Assembly: GCA_023391635.1 (NCBI GenBank)
Contig: JAEWAQ010000004.1
Coordinates: 1 to 43,380 of the forward strand
Direction of reading: 5' to 3'
Length of the DNA stretch: 43,380 nt
DNA from: Bacillota bacterium
Lineage (GTDB): Bacteria; Bacillota; Bacilli; Paenibacillales; Paenibacillaceae
Position numbers and translations under genes: made by a program. Under the pieces are notes generated by a model, which saw only the letters and a list, made by a program, of their open reading frames with translations, did not search any database and was not told where the DNA came from. This document shows, in pieces, positions 1 through 9,096 of this stretch. The stretch's first letter is position 1. Each line of letters opens with the position of its first letter.

Positions 1-2
1 CT

Positions 3-3000
3 ATAGCGCCGATCCAAAGTCATAAAGCGGAAACAGCGGCACTTGAACCAAATACAGAATATGTATACGCTGTTGGGGATGGCGGACGGAATGTTACGGA
101 TGTAGAAACACCGAATAGCTTTACAACGCCGGCAATTGATGTTGATACATTTAATTTTAACTGGGTTACAGATGTTCACGCCGCAAAGGGCTCCAGTCAC
201 AATGGCAAAGCACTTGAACAAGCGTTTACTGATTTCCCGGATGCCGCATTTATATTAAGCTCGGGCGACCAAATTTCATATGCTTTCGATACTTCACAAT
301 GGGACGCTTTTTTCGAAGGAAATGCGGATAAATTCGCACGCATGCCACTTTATATGGGAACAGGAAACCATGAGTACGATGGTGCGGGCAACAGCTGGGC
401 AAACGACAGTTGGGACTCGGTCGATCCAATCTTGCAAAATCTTTTAGGACGTTATAATCCTCCTAAAAATGGCGCTTCATTCTATGGTGGTGGAGACGGT
501 ACGGAGAGAATGGTAGCAGGTGTGGACAAAATGCAGTTTGAGTCCAGCAACTACTATTTCGTGTATGGCGATACACTTTTCATGATGATGGATTATCAGG
601 ATCAGAGCGACAAAGCGCAAATCAAAGCTCAGCAAGACTGGATGAAGTCCGTTGTCAAACAAAATCCGACAAAGTGGCGTGTTGCCATTATTCACAAATC
701 TTTGTTCGGATATCGGATGGAATCGCCTGTATCTACTTGGACCGATGCTTTTGACGAGGCTGGAGTTGATTTGGTATTAATGGGCCACGATCATCTCTAT
801 GCCCGTACAATGTATGCGAATGGCGAGAAAATTGAAGCGGAAAATTACGGAGACGGAACAACTTACATTACAAGCTATTCCGGTAATAATGATAGACGCG
901 GTCCCTACTTCGTAACCAATAACAGAGATGAATCCAAATTTGCTTATGTGGACATTAGAGCAATTGGTCCTGGATTTTCTAACATTTCAATTTCTCCAGA
1001 CGAAATCAAAGTGACTAGCAAAGGATTCAATACCAGCGGGGATCTGGTATTTGGAGATGAGGACGTACTTGTTACAAATAAGCCGCGTACTCCGAATTTA
1101 TCAGCATGGAGCTATCCTGCAGTTCCTGCCGATGAGAACGAGTTGTCTGTAACGGGTGTTATGGTCACAGGAATTGCAAAAGAAGGGCAAAATCTGTATG
1201 CATCTGTCGCACCTTCGAGCGCATCTGCTTCTATTCAATGGGAGCGTTCGACGAATGGTACGACATGGACAGCAATTGAAGGGGCAACATCATCGCAATA
1301 CAACATTAAGGATACGGACGTCGATTCCTATTTGCGCGCTGTTGCAAAGGGAACGGGCCTCTATATCGGTGTTGTGACAAGCGCTGCGACCGAGAAAGTT
1401 ACAGCACTGGCGGGCAATTCTGCAGAAACGATCATAATCGGAACACCGGCTGAATTGGCTGCCTTGTCAGAAGGATTCGGCACGTCTGATTATCCGGTAG
1501 ATGCCAGATATGTGTTGTCTGCACATATTGATTTGAGTGGCGTGGAATTTTCCGCGATTGGCGGCGGTACGGCTCCGACTGCATTTATAGGAACATTTGA
1601 CGGAAACGGTTATACAATCAGCAACTTAACGATTTCGAACAGCAACAGCTTAACGGGCTTCTTCTCGTATATCGGCACTGGCGGCAAAGTAACCAATCTT
1701 AAATTGGACAATGCAGACATTACCGGCGGCAGGAATACAGGCGCTATCGCAGGACTATCTACGGGTACGATTGAGAATAGCACAGTATTTGGAAAAGTAA
1801 GTGGTGAAGAGAATACAGGCGGTATTGTAGGCGTACTGCACGGGGGCACATTGCAAAACTCCGCAGTATCAGCAACCGTTATTGGCAGTCCGGCTGGGGG
1901 CATGATTGGCGGCACAAACTTTGTTTCGCCTCTTAAACAAAGAGATGAAGTGACTGGCAATATTATTCTGAATAACTACGTTGCAGGAACTGTTTCATGG
2001 TCTGGCTCTATGACATATGTTGGCGCCATCGTTGGTGATATGGGCGGTTCTTCAGGCAGTTTGCTTAAAACCTTCCATGGTAATGCAGTGACTACTGAAG
2101 TAATTGGCGCTGATCCTGGTAAATTTGCCGGCTATTGGTCCGGCAGCAGGCCGATCATCGACAAAGATCAACTCAATTATTATGACAGTGGCAAGTTAGC
2201 CACAAGCGGTATTCCTGCAGAGGTTACAATCGGAAAGCCAGCATCTGATTTTGCACTGCAAGCTACTTATGAAGCTTTGGGCTGGGATTTCAACGAAATC
2301 TGGGAGTGGGATGAGGTCAATAACATACCTGTGCTTAGAGGTATGCCATTTGATGAAGAAGAGATTGTATATACGCTTACTATAACTGGAGGTACGATTT
2401 CAGTAGACGGAAATGCGGTTGGTAATCTTGCGCAGATCGAGGAAAACAAGCAAGTAACGGTAACGGCTGTAGTTCCAAGCGGAAAACGCTTTGTAAAATG
2501 GACTGCGGAAGGTCTGGATAATGAAAGCTATACTGCAAATCCATTGACCTTCACAATGCCGGCAAACGAAGCAAAATTGACCGCGGTGTTTGAAAATATT
2601 CCAAACAATGGCGGCGACACCAGCAACAATAGCGACACTGAAACAGTAACCCCAGCTCCAGAAGCACCGAAAACAAAAGAGAACACCATCACTGTTACAT
2701 CCGAGTTAGTGCAAACTTCTGCTGGAAGATCAGCTGTTGCAGCATTAACTGAACAAGCAGTAGCGGATGCGATTGCTTTCGTGAAAGCTGCGAATAACAC
2801 AAAAAACACTGTTGAAATTAAGGTAGAAGTGCCGGCAGGCGCCAAAGCAGTGGATGTGACTGTTCCACAAAAGTCTATGACTGCTGCAGCCGAAGGCCAG
2901 ATTGCAGGACTAACGATTGCAACACCTTTTGCATCCATTACGTTTGACGATGCAACTCTAAAGGCAATTGCAGAAGCTGCTAAAGCTGACATTAAGGTTT

Positions 3001-3860
3001 CTGTAAGGGCTGTGGATTCAAGTGCATTAACTGCGCCGGCGGCAACTTTAGAGCAAATTGCAGACAGACCGGTATTCGATTTTTCAGTATCAAGCGGAGA
3101 CGAGAAGATAGCTGATTTCAATGGCGGTTTAGTGAGCGTATCCGTTCCATACACATTAAAACCAGGTGAGAATGAAAACGCGCTTGTCGTATTCTATCTG
3201 AACAAAAGAGGAAATCTTGAACTTGTAATGGGAAGATATGATGCCGCAACGGGTACGGTAAAGATGACGCTCAGCCACTTCTCAAGCTTTGTTATTGGCT
3301 ACAACAAGCTGGAGTTTGCAGATGTATTAATCACTCAGTGGTATGCAGACGCAGTGGATTTTGTCGCCGCTCGTAAACTCTTTAACGGAGTAGGCGGTGG
3401 TAAGTTTGCGCCAGAGAACGCAATGACAAGAGCCATGTTTGCCATGGTTATTGCGAACATGGAGGGTGCCGATATCGCCGGTTACCAAGCCTCCGCATTT
3501 ACAGACGTTGACATGAATGCATGGTATGGTCAGGCTGTTTCTTGGGCGGCAGAAAAGAACATTGTTTCGGGAATCGGCAACGGAAGGTTTGACCCTGAAG
3601 CGCAGATCACACGCGAGCAAATGGCTGTTATGCTTTATAACTACATGAAGTATAAAGACATTGAGCTGGCAGGTGCGACACAACCGGCATTTGCCGATGC
3701 AAGCGAAGTGAGTGATTGGGCGAAGGATGCTGTTGCACAGTTCCAACGCAGCGGAATCATTCACGGGGTAGGGCAGAATATTTATGCACCACAGGCAAAT
3801 GCGAACCGTGCAAGTGTAGCAACCATCTTTACAAATCTTATTAAAGCCTTAACGAGGTAA
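3..3860 (+). CDS. Exported metallophosphoesterase with Ig-like, GLUG and SLH domains (5' end missing)
   Basis: The reading frame is open from the window edge, so the start and signal peptide lie upstream; 1285 residues are visible. Residues 1-48 look like the end of a purple-acid-phosphatase-type N-terminal fibronectin fold. A calcineurin-like phosphoesterase domain follows (about 50-300) with all its metal-binding motifs: D57/H59 in TDVHA, D89 in SGDQ, N122 in GNHE, H231, and H262/H264 in GHDH. Next come an Ig-like domain (about 383-455), GLUG-type glycine-rich repeats (about 475-690), an InlB-like B-repeat (about 789-870), an Ala/Val-rich region and three SLH domains (about 1105-1285) that would bind secondary cell-wall polymer. 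The protein should therefore sit at the cell surface and hydrolyse a phosphomonoester or phosphodiester; the substrate is unknown. A strong terminator follows directly. Confidence 0.9.
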   Translation: MAPIQSHKAETAALEPNTEYVYAVGDGGRNVTDVETPNSFTTPAIDVDTFNFNWVTDVHAAKGSSHNGKALEQAFTDFPDAAFILSSGDQISYAFDTSQWDAFFEGNADKFARMPLYMGTGNHEYDGAGNSWANDSWDSVDPILQNLLGRYNPPKNGASFYGGGDGTERMVAGVDKMQFESSNYYFVYGDTLFMMMDYQDQSDKAQIKAQQDWMKSVVKQNPTKWRVAIIHKSLFGYRMESPVSTWTDAFDEAGVDLVLMGHDHLYARTMYANGEKIEAENYGDGTTYITSYSGNNDRRGPYFVTNNRDESKFAYVDIRAIGPGFSNISISPDEIKVTSKGFNTSGDLVFGDEDVLVTNKPRTPNLSAWSYPAVPADENELSVTGVMVTGIAKEGQNLYASVAPSSASASIQWERSTNGTTWTAIEGATSSQYNIKDTDVDSYLRAVAKGTGLYIGVVTSAATEKVTALAGNSAETIIIGTPAELAALSEGFGTSDYPVDARYVLSAHIDLSGVEFSAIGGGTAPTAFIGTFDGNGYTISNLTISNSNSLTGFFSYIGTGGKVTNLKLDNADITGGRNTGAIAGLSTGTIENSTVFGKVSGEENTGGIVGVLHGGTLQNSAVSATVIGSPAGGMIGGTNFVSPLKQRDEVTGNIILNNYVAGTVSWSGSMTYVGAIVGDMGGSSGSLLKTFHGNAVTTEVIGADPGKFAGYWSGSRPIIDKDQLNYYDSGKLATSGIPAEVTIGKPASDFALQATYEALGWDFNEIWEWDEVNNIPVLRGMPFDEEEIVYTLTITGGTISVDGNAVGNLAQIEENKQVTVTAVVPSGKRFVKWTAEGLDNESYTANPLTFTMPANEAKLTAVFENIPNNGGDTSNNSDTETVTPAPEAPKTKENTITVTSELVQTSAGRSAVAALTEQAVADAIAFVKAANNTKNTVEIKVEVPAGAKAVDVTVPQKSMTAAAEGQIAGLTIATPFASITFDDATLKAIAEAAKADIKVSVRAVDSSALTAPAATLEQIADRPVFDFSVSSGDEKIADFNGGLVSVSVPYTLKPGENENALVVFYLNKRGNLELVMGRYDAATGTVKMTLSHFSSFVIGYNKLEFADVLITQWYADAVDFVAARKLFNGVGGGKFAPENAMTRAMFAMVIANMEGADIAGYQASAFTDVDMNAWYGQAVSWAAEKNIVSGIGNGRFDPEAQITREQMAVMLYNYMKYKDIELAGATQPAFADASEVSDWAKDAVAQFQRSGIIHGVGQNIYAPQANANRASVATIFTNLIKALTR

Positions 3861-3873
3861 ACGAATTGTCGTT

Positions 3874-3907
3874 CAAAAGCCTCTCTTCAAATGAAGGGAG
3901 GCTTTTG
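3874..3907 (+). terminator. Terminator after the SLH protein
   Basis: A 15-bp stem with a 4-base loop and one G-U pair (CAAAAGCCTCTCTTC with its complement) ends in TTTTG, 13 bases after the stop codon. The A-rich and T-rich flanks make it a plausible bidirectional intrinsic terminator. Confidence 0.85.
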
Positions 3908-3988
3908 AGCAAGGAGTCCCGCCATCCGGTTGAGGCTTTCGAAGTGGAGTTGAAGGAGTAGGCCGGATTTTGTCGAATAGACTACAGT

Positions 3989-6900
3989 ATGAAAAGGCTC
4001 ATTCGGCGCTTTACACCTTACAGGCATGTTATTCTCGTTCTGATGGTTGTCTGCGTTCTCTTCGGACTAAGATGGTTATGGTTCGAAGTCTTTCCCATGG
4101 ACAAGTCGTTCCGTGCCGTAGACGGAATCGTCGACTTACGCGGAGTGGACCTCGCGGGATCTTCTCCATTAACGCTCGATGGGCAATGGGAATTGTATCC
4201 CCACCAGTTGTTGTCCAAGAAACAGATTCTACCAGAGGAGTACGCATCTCGCAATATTAAGGTGCCGGGCGACTGGGGGGCAACGTTAAATCCCGATGCC
4301 GATACTTCCAACGGGTACGGAACATACCGGCTGCGCATCCTGACCGATCCGCTAGAGCGGCCTGTCGCGTTCTGGTTCAAGGGCATCCAAGCTTCTTCTG
4401 AAATCGAGATCAACGGCAACGTTCTGGGCGGAGCCGGGCGTGTTGCCACGGCGGCGAGCGAGTATGTGCCCCGCAATATTTCGTATCAGCTCTCCTATGC
4501 GGGGGAGGGCGTAACGGAGATCGAGTTGCTCATTCGCGTGGCGAACTTCGATTCTCCCTTCTCCGGAGGGATTGCACGCTCCGTCAAGTTTGGCACGGAG
4601 ACGGCGGTCGACGCCATGAGCGATTATTCGATCGGATTTCAGTTAATGACCGTCATCGTTTTGCTGCTGCATGGTTTGTATGTTTGTATCGTCTACCTGT
4701 ATCGGCCGAAAGATCGCTCTCTGTTCATCACGGGCCTGATCTATTTGTCCGTCGGCATTGCGGTATTCAGCGGTCATGACAAAACCATGCTGATGTGGCT
4801 GCCCGTCAACTATACGTGGGCTATCAAGACCAGAATTATCGCGCTGCTGTGGCAAAATTTATTTTTGCTGCTTGTTTATATGAAGTTTGCAGGGACTGCG
4901 CGGCGCGGCAGAGGACTGCAGGCTTATGTTGCCGTGCTTGCGGGACTGACGGCGGTCATCTTGATCGCGCCCGTATCGGTCGTGAACGGCGTGGTGGATT
5001 TGAACATCTTCCTTACGGTTTACCTGCTGTCGTACGTTTGGTTTATCGGAACCGCGGCAAAGCTGGCGTTCAAGAAACGGACCGACATCGATGTAAATCT
5101 GCTGCTGATTACCGCGATCGGTATCGTATTCAATCTGGCGTGGAGCATCGCGGACAACTTCACGGAAATTACGAGCGTTTATTATCCGATCGACATTACG
5201 TTTGCCGTCACTGCCTTTTCCATGTATTGGTTTAAGAAGTATTTGCGCAATGTCGATGAAATCAGCGAATTATACGAGCAGTTGAAGGTCGCCGACAAAA
5301 TGAAGGATCGGTTCCTCGCCAACACTTCGCACGAACTACGGACACCGCTGCACGGTATTATGAATATTGCGGGCAACCTCTACGCCAGGGAAAAAGAAAA
5401 GCTGGATAAGAGCAGCCGCAAGGAGATGAAACTGCTCGGCACCATCAGTCGGCGCATGTCCTATCTGCTCGACGACTTGCTCGACATCGCGCGACTGCAG
5501 GACCATCGTATAAGTCTGCAGTTGGAGCCGCTTCGGGCCCAGGCGATTGTGCCCGGTGTCATGGCCATGCTTCGGTACATGTCGGAAGGCAAGCCGATCG
5601 AGCTGCGGATGAACATCGCGGAATCGATGCCGCCCGTGATGGCGGACGAGAAGCGTTTCGTGCAAATTATGTACAACTTGCTGCATAACGCGCTGAAATA
5701 TACGGAGGAAGGAACGATCGCCGTCTCTGCTGAAGCCCGGGGCGGGCAAGCCGTGATCGAGGTCTCCGATACCGGTGTCGGCATGGACGACGATACGCAG
5801 TCGCGAATCTTCATGCCTTACGTACAAGGCGCAGACGGGATCAGCGACGGAAGTGGCATCGGGCTGGGTCTCAGCATTTGCAAGCAATTGGTCGAATTGC
5901 ATGGCGGCGCGCTATCTGTAGAATCCGCGCCTGGCCAGGGCTCGACGTTCCGTTTGAGCCTGCCGCTGGCCGATGCGGACGCGCAGCCGGTCGCCAGGCA
6001 GCCTGGTCTTTCGGAGCGGGAAGTCGCCGCGGCGATGCAAGCGTACGAGGGCTTGCGACCGGAAGGACGCGAACCGGACGGACAGTCCGTTCACGACACG
6101 ATCCCGCCGTTGCTTCAGGGCGGCGATATTCGCATATTGGCTGTGGACGACGATCCGATCAACCTGAATGTACTCGCTGGCATCTTGAGCGCAGAGCCCT
6201 ATCGGATCGGGACGGCGCGCTCCGGGCAAGAGGCGTTGCAACTGCTGGAGCAGCAGCCTTGGGATCTCATGATTGCCGATGTCATGATGCCGGGAATGTC
6301 CGGTTACGAGCTGACGCAGAGAACACGAGAACGCTACTCGGTCTCGGAATTGCCGGTGTTGCTGATGACCGCGCGCAGTCAACCCGCCGACATTTACACG
6401 GGATTTCTGGCAGGAGCGAACGATTATGTAACCAAGCCTGCGGACGCGTTAGAGCTGAAATACCGGATTCGGGCATTAGTCGCGCTGAAGCGGTCGATCC
6501 ATGATCGGCTGCGTATGGAAGCTGCGTATTTGCAAGCGCAAATTCAGCCGCATTTTCTATTCAATACACTCAACGCGCTGATGGTGCTTAGCGAGATCGA
6601 TACGACAAAGATGCGCAGGCTGGGCGAAGCGTTCTCCTCCTTCCTGCGGATTAGCTTCGATTATTTGAATACTGGGGAAACGGTTGAACTCACCCATGAA
6701 CTTGCATTGGTTGAAGCGTATTTGTACATAGAAAAGGAGCGATTCGGCGACAAGCTGTCGGTCGTTCACGAAGTGGAGCAAGACATACACGTGCTTCTTC
6801 CGCCGTTGTCGATCCAGCCGCTGGTCGAGAATGCCGTCAGGCACGGCCTCTTGAGCAGGTCGATTGGCGGCGTCATCCATCTTCGGGTCGTACGCGTGGA

Positions 6901-7111
6901 TGGAGGCGTGCTGGTTGAAGTCAAGGATAACGGCATCGGCATGCCCCCGGCAACGGTTGCGAAGTTGCTGGAACCCTCCATGCAAGAGAAAGGCGGCATT
7001 GGCATTGCCAATACGAACCGGCGCTTGACCCAGCTATACGGCCAAGGGCTGTCGATCGATAGCAAGTCCGGCGAAGGGACGACAGTATCGTTCGTCATTC
7101 CGTTGGAGTAG
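3989..7111 (+). CDS. 7TMR-DISM hybrid sensor kinase with receiver and second (LytS-type) kinase module
   Basis: This 1040-residue membrane kinase has a TM helix at about 12-32 and an extracellular jelly-roll domain (about 45-200, 7TMR-DISMED2-like: LDGQWELYP, VPGDWG). Seven membrane segments (about 215-415) follow. A HisKA domain has H448 in SHELRTP, with an HATPase_c domain carrying NLLHNALKY, DTGVGM and GIGLGLSI. A receiver domain has D764 in IADVMMP and K in VTKPAD. The C-terminal module is a second kinase of the PF06580 type, with H855 in IQPHFLFN and its own HATPase_c (VENAVRHG, DNGIGM). Known 7TMR-DISM receptors are thought to sense small carbohydrate-like ligands. No output partner is adjacent. 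No convincing ribosome site precedes the ATG; an AAGGAG lies about 30 bases upstream, so the start is less certain than the rest. Confidence 0.88.
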   Translation: MKRLIRRFTPYRHVILVLMVVCVLFGLRWLWFEVFPMDKSFRAVDGIVDLRGVDLAGSSPLTLDGQWELYPHQLLSKKQILPEEYASRNIKVPGDWGATLNPDADTSNGYGTYRLRILTDPLERPVAFWFKGIQASSEIEINGNVLGGAGRVATAASEYVPRNISYQLSYAGEGVTEIELLIRVANFDSPFSGGIARSVKFGTETAVDAMSDYSIGFQLMTVIVLLLHGLYVCIVYLYRPKDRSLFITGLIYLSVGIAVFSGHDKTMLMWLPVNYTWAIKTRIIALLWQNLFLLLVYMKFAGTARRGRGLQAYVAVLAGLTAVILIAPVSVVNGVVDLNIFLTVYLLSYVWFIGTAAKLAFKKRTDIDVNLLLITAIGIVFNLAWSIADNFTEITSVYYPIDITFAVTAFSMYWFKKYLRNVDEISELYEQLKVADKMKDRFLANTSHELRTPLHGIMNIAGNLYAREKEKLDKSSRKEMKLLGTISRRMSYLLDDLLDIARLQDHRISLQLEPLRAQAIVPGVMAMLRYMSEGKPIELRMNIAESMPPVMADEKRFVQIMYNLLHNALKYTEEGTIAVSAEARGGQAVIEVSDTGVGMDDDTQSRIFMPYVQGADGISDGSGIGLGLSICKQLVELHGGALSVESAPGQGSTFRLSLPLADADAQPVARQPGLSEREVAAAMQAYEGLRPEGREPDGQSVHDTIPPLLQGGDIRILAVDDDPINLNVLAGILSAEPYRIGTARSGQEALQLLEQQPWDLMIADVMMPGMSGYELTQRTRERYSVSELPVLLMTARSQPADIYTGFLAGANDYVTKPADALELKYRIRALVALKRSIHDRLRMEAAYLQAQIQPHFLFNTLNALMVLSEIDTTKMRRLGEAFSSFLRISFDYLNTGETVELTHELALVEAYLYIEKERFGDKLSVVHEVEQDIHVLLPPLSIQPLVENAVRHGLLSRSIGGVIHLRVVRVDGGVLVEVKDNGIGMPPATVAKLLEPSMQEKGGIGIANTNRRLTQLYGQGLSIDSKSGEGTTVSFVIPLE

Positions 7112-7242
7112 TCCTCTTGGACCATGTTGCTGATGTATCAATTGCTCGAAGGTAAGCATAAATATCTGACCATTAAACACGGAAGCGGAACTTGTCGGGA
7201 TGAAGCGGTGAACCGTATTACAAGCATCTACCGCCGTTCATC

Positions 7243-7815
7243 TCACCGATATAAGCCTTTCAATTTGCGAATAACAAGCAGAAGAAGAACAATAGCCATA
7301 ACGAACCACCCCAAGATGAAAAACATCGTTTTGCCCGCGGTGAACAGGAGATTCGAGACTCCAAGCGAAGCAGGGTACTCGAGCGGATTTTGTAAAATCA
7401 ACAGCAGGGTAATATTTTCGCAGAAATCCATCAGAGGTCCTAAACTAATGATAAATGCCCCTATTTTACCTAATCGCCTGCCTATGGATTGTGGGGGTTG
7501 CCATTTGGCCAAGATCAGGAGAAGCGTTGCAAAGACAATAAATGTGCCGGCGACGATGCCGAAATCCGCATATTGGACTTGACGAAACAAATTCAGGGTT
7601 TCTTGTACAGCCAGGGTTGAGTATTCGTTTCTTCTTTCTTGTATGTCAAAGGTGGCTTGTGGCCCTCCGAATCCGGCATTAGGGTAATTCACTTTCGCAA
7701 ACAAGTATTCGGTCAATAACCCGGAAGGTATTAAAATAATCAATCCAATGATCAAAGTCCGGAATAAGACGGTCATTCGGCTCTCCAAACGGTACATCGA
7801 TTGAATAAATTTCAT
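7243..7815 (-). CDS. Four-helix membrane protein of unknown function
   Basis: This 190-residue protein has a short N-terminal cytoplasmic stretch and about four hydrophobic segments (near 17-40, 83-103, 115-140 and 150-182). A roughly 40-residue loop between the first two is probably extracytoplasmic (YPNAGFGGPQATFDIQERR). A good GGAGGG ribosome site stands 6 bases before the ATG. I do not recognise the family. It is divergent from an AraC-type regulator gene across a 180-base gap, so it is a candidate target of that regulator. Confidence 0.75.
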   Translation of the reverse strand: MKFIQSMYRLESRMTVLFRTLIIGLIILIPSGLLTEYLFAKVNYPNAGFGGPQATFDIQERRNEYSTLAVQETLNLFRQVQYADFGIVAGTFIVFATLLLILAKWQPPQSIGRRLGKIGAFIISLGPLMDFCENITLLLILQNPLEYPASLGVSNLLFTAGKTMFFILGWFVMAIVLLLLVIRKLKGLYR

Positions 7816-7996
7816 GGATATCCCTCCTATGTCTGTAATGGTAATGCATATAAAGAATAGCGTGTATGAGAAATGGTATCGTTAAAATGTCAAAAGGTTT
7901 CAACCATAGCGGAAAGGGAAAGAGGGGATATTTATCAGAGCTTCCATTGCAAGCACGCTCGTATGCTCCCTGGAAAAGTATGTAAAAGTAAAAGGT

Positions 7997-8938
7997 GTGG
8001 TCTCTTCGGAAGCGCTGCAACACTTGACGGATGTCGGCTTGTTAGAGGACCCCGAAGGGAGGGTTCCATTTGAATGCTACGAACAAATCATAAGTTGGGT
8101 GGTGAACGAATCTGCCGCACATGGTAACTTTTTTCTCGATTTTGGAAAAAGCTTTCTGACAATTCCTCCTGTCATTCGACACTTGATTCGGCATACCGCT
8201 ACCTATTATGAAAAAATCAATCAGGTCATGCGTTATTCAAAGCTTATGTGTGATTTTTTTGATTTCGGGCTGCAGGAAAACAAGGATAACTATGAGTTGT
8301 CTTTTACATTCGTTGGGCCATCGAGGGTGTCAACTTCCATCATTGAGGCTGTTACAACGCACATGTATTGCGGATTGAAATCGACATGGAACGATTTCGA
8401 AGCCAAACAGGTCACGTTCAGCTATTGTAAACCGGCATATGCCGATCAATATAACCGGTACTTTTATTGTCCCATTTATTTCGGATCCACAGAAAACAAA
8501 ATCGTATTCAGTAGAACATATATCGATCATTCGGATTCGTCTGTAGAGGATCGATATTTGTATAGCCTATTGAAGGAACGGGCAGATGTTTTAATGGGGC
8601 AGGTTGAAAGTGGCAATTCAATGATTACGAAGGTCAAATCGATTTTGATGGAGAGCCTGCCGACGGGAAAGGCATCGATCATCGATACTGCAAAAAAGCT
8701 TCATATGAGCCGGCAAACGTTATATCGCAACTTGCAAAAGGAAAATACGACATATAGGGAAGTGCTCGCCGAATGCCAACGGAAGCTTTCAGTGAACTAT
8801 ATCCAGCAGCTGGATTTATCGCTTGAATCGATCGCTTTCCTGCTCGGTTATTCGGAAGTTAGTGTGTTTCAAAAAGCATTTAGGCGCTGGTATGGAATTT
8901 CGCCGGGGGAGTACAGAAGGCAACACGCGATGCGGTAG
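7997..8938 (+). CDS. AraC-family transcription regulator (OruR/arabinose-binding-like sensor domain)
   Basis: The 313 residues from a GTG codon contain an N-terminal sensor region like the PF12625-type domain of OruR-like regulators (about 1-190). The C-terminal AraC double helix-turn-helix (about 215-310) includes AKKLHMSRQTLYRNL and IAFLLGYSEVSVFQKAFRRW, ending in the typical P-x-x-YRR segment. The start is doubtful. The frame stays open back to a TAG at 7907-7909, and the upstream codons read like the family's usual N-terminus (IRASIASTLVCSLEKYVKVKG). A purine-rich AGAGGGG at 7921-7927 precedes that stretch, but no ATG, GTG or TTG lies in frame there. Either translation starts at GTG 7997, losing about 20 residues, or at a rare codon such as ATC 7934. 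Divergent from the membrane-protein gene. Confidence 0.82.
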   Translation: MVSSEALQHLTDVGLLEDPEGRVPFECYEQIISWVVNESAAHGNFFLDFGKSFLTIPPVIRHLIRHTATYYEKINQVMRYSKLMCDFFDFGLQENKDNYELSFTFVGPSRVSTSIIEAVTTHMYCGLKSTWNDFEAKQVTFSYCKPAYADQYNRYFYCPIYFGSTENKIVFSRTYIDHSDSSVEDRYLYSLLKERADVLMGQVESGNSMITKVKSILMESLPTGKASIIDTAKKLHMSRQTLYRNLQKENTTYREVLAECQRKLSVNYIQQLDLSLESIAFLLGYSEVSVFQKAFRRWYGISPGEYRRQHAMR

Positions 8939-8999
8939 CTGCTATCATGCTGACATCGTCGAGCAACATAACAAGACGGGACAAGTTCATAATTTTACA

Positions 9000-9011
9000 G
9001 CTCAATTGAGC
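9000..9011. promoter_or_regulatory. Perfect 12-bp palindrome upstream of transporter operon 1
   Basis: GCTCAATTGAGC is a perfect inverted repeat 85 bases before the binding-protein ATG, in the only sizeable gap before this operon. It is a candidate operator or activator site. No good -35 element is visible nearby; a CATAAT at 8988-8993 could be a weak -10. Confidence 0.35.
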
Positions 9012-9056
9012 AGAATCGTCCATTTAGTGCGGATGGCAAATCCATTAAGCTGGTTG

Positions 9057-9070
9057 AGAAAGCGTTGCCA
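9057..9070 (+). promoter_or_regulatory. Candidate cre (CcpA) site
   Basis: AGAAAGCGTTGCCA matches the consensus TGWAANCGNTNWCA at all but two positions. It lies 26 bases upstream of a sugar-binding lipoprotein gene, where a CcpA roadblock or repression would make sense. Carbon catabolite control is inferred only. Confidence 0.4.
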
Positions 9071-9096
9071 TCACCGAATGGAGGAATCAAGAGACA

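Noticed and set aside
7124..7582. Rightward frame of 152 codons overlapping the small membrane protein
   Set aside because: Most of it is antisense to the 7243-7815 gene, which has a proper ribosome site and TM pattern. Only the first 20 codons are of interest and are listed as a finding.
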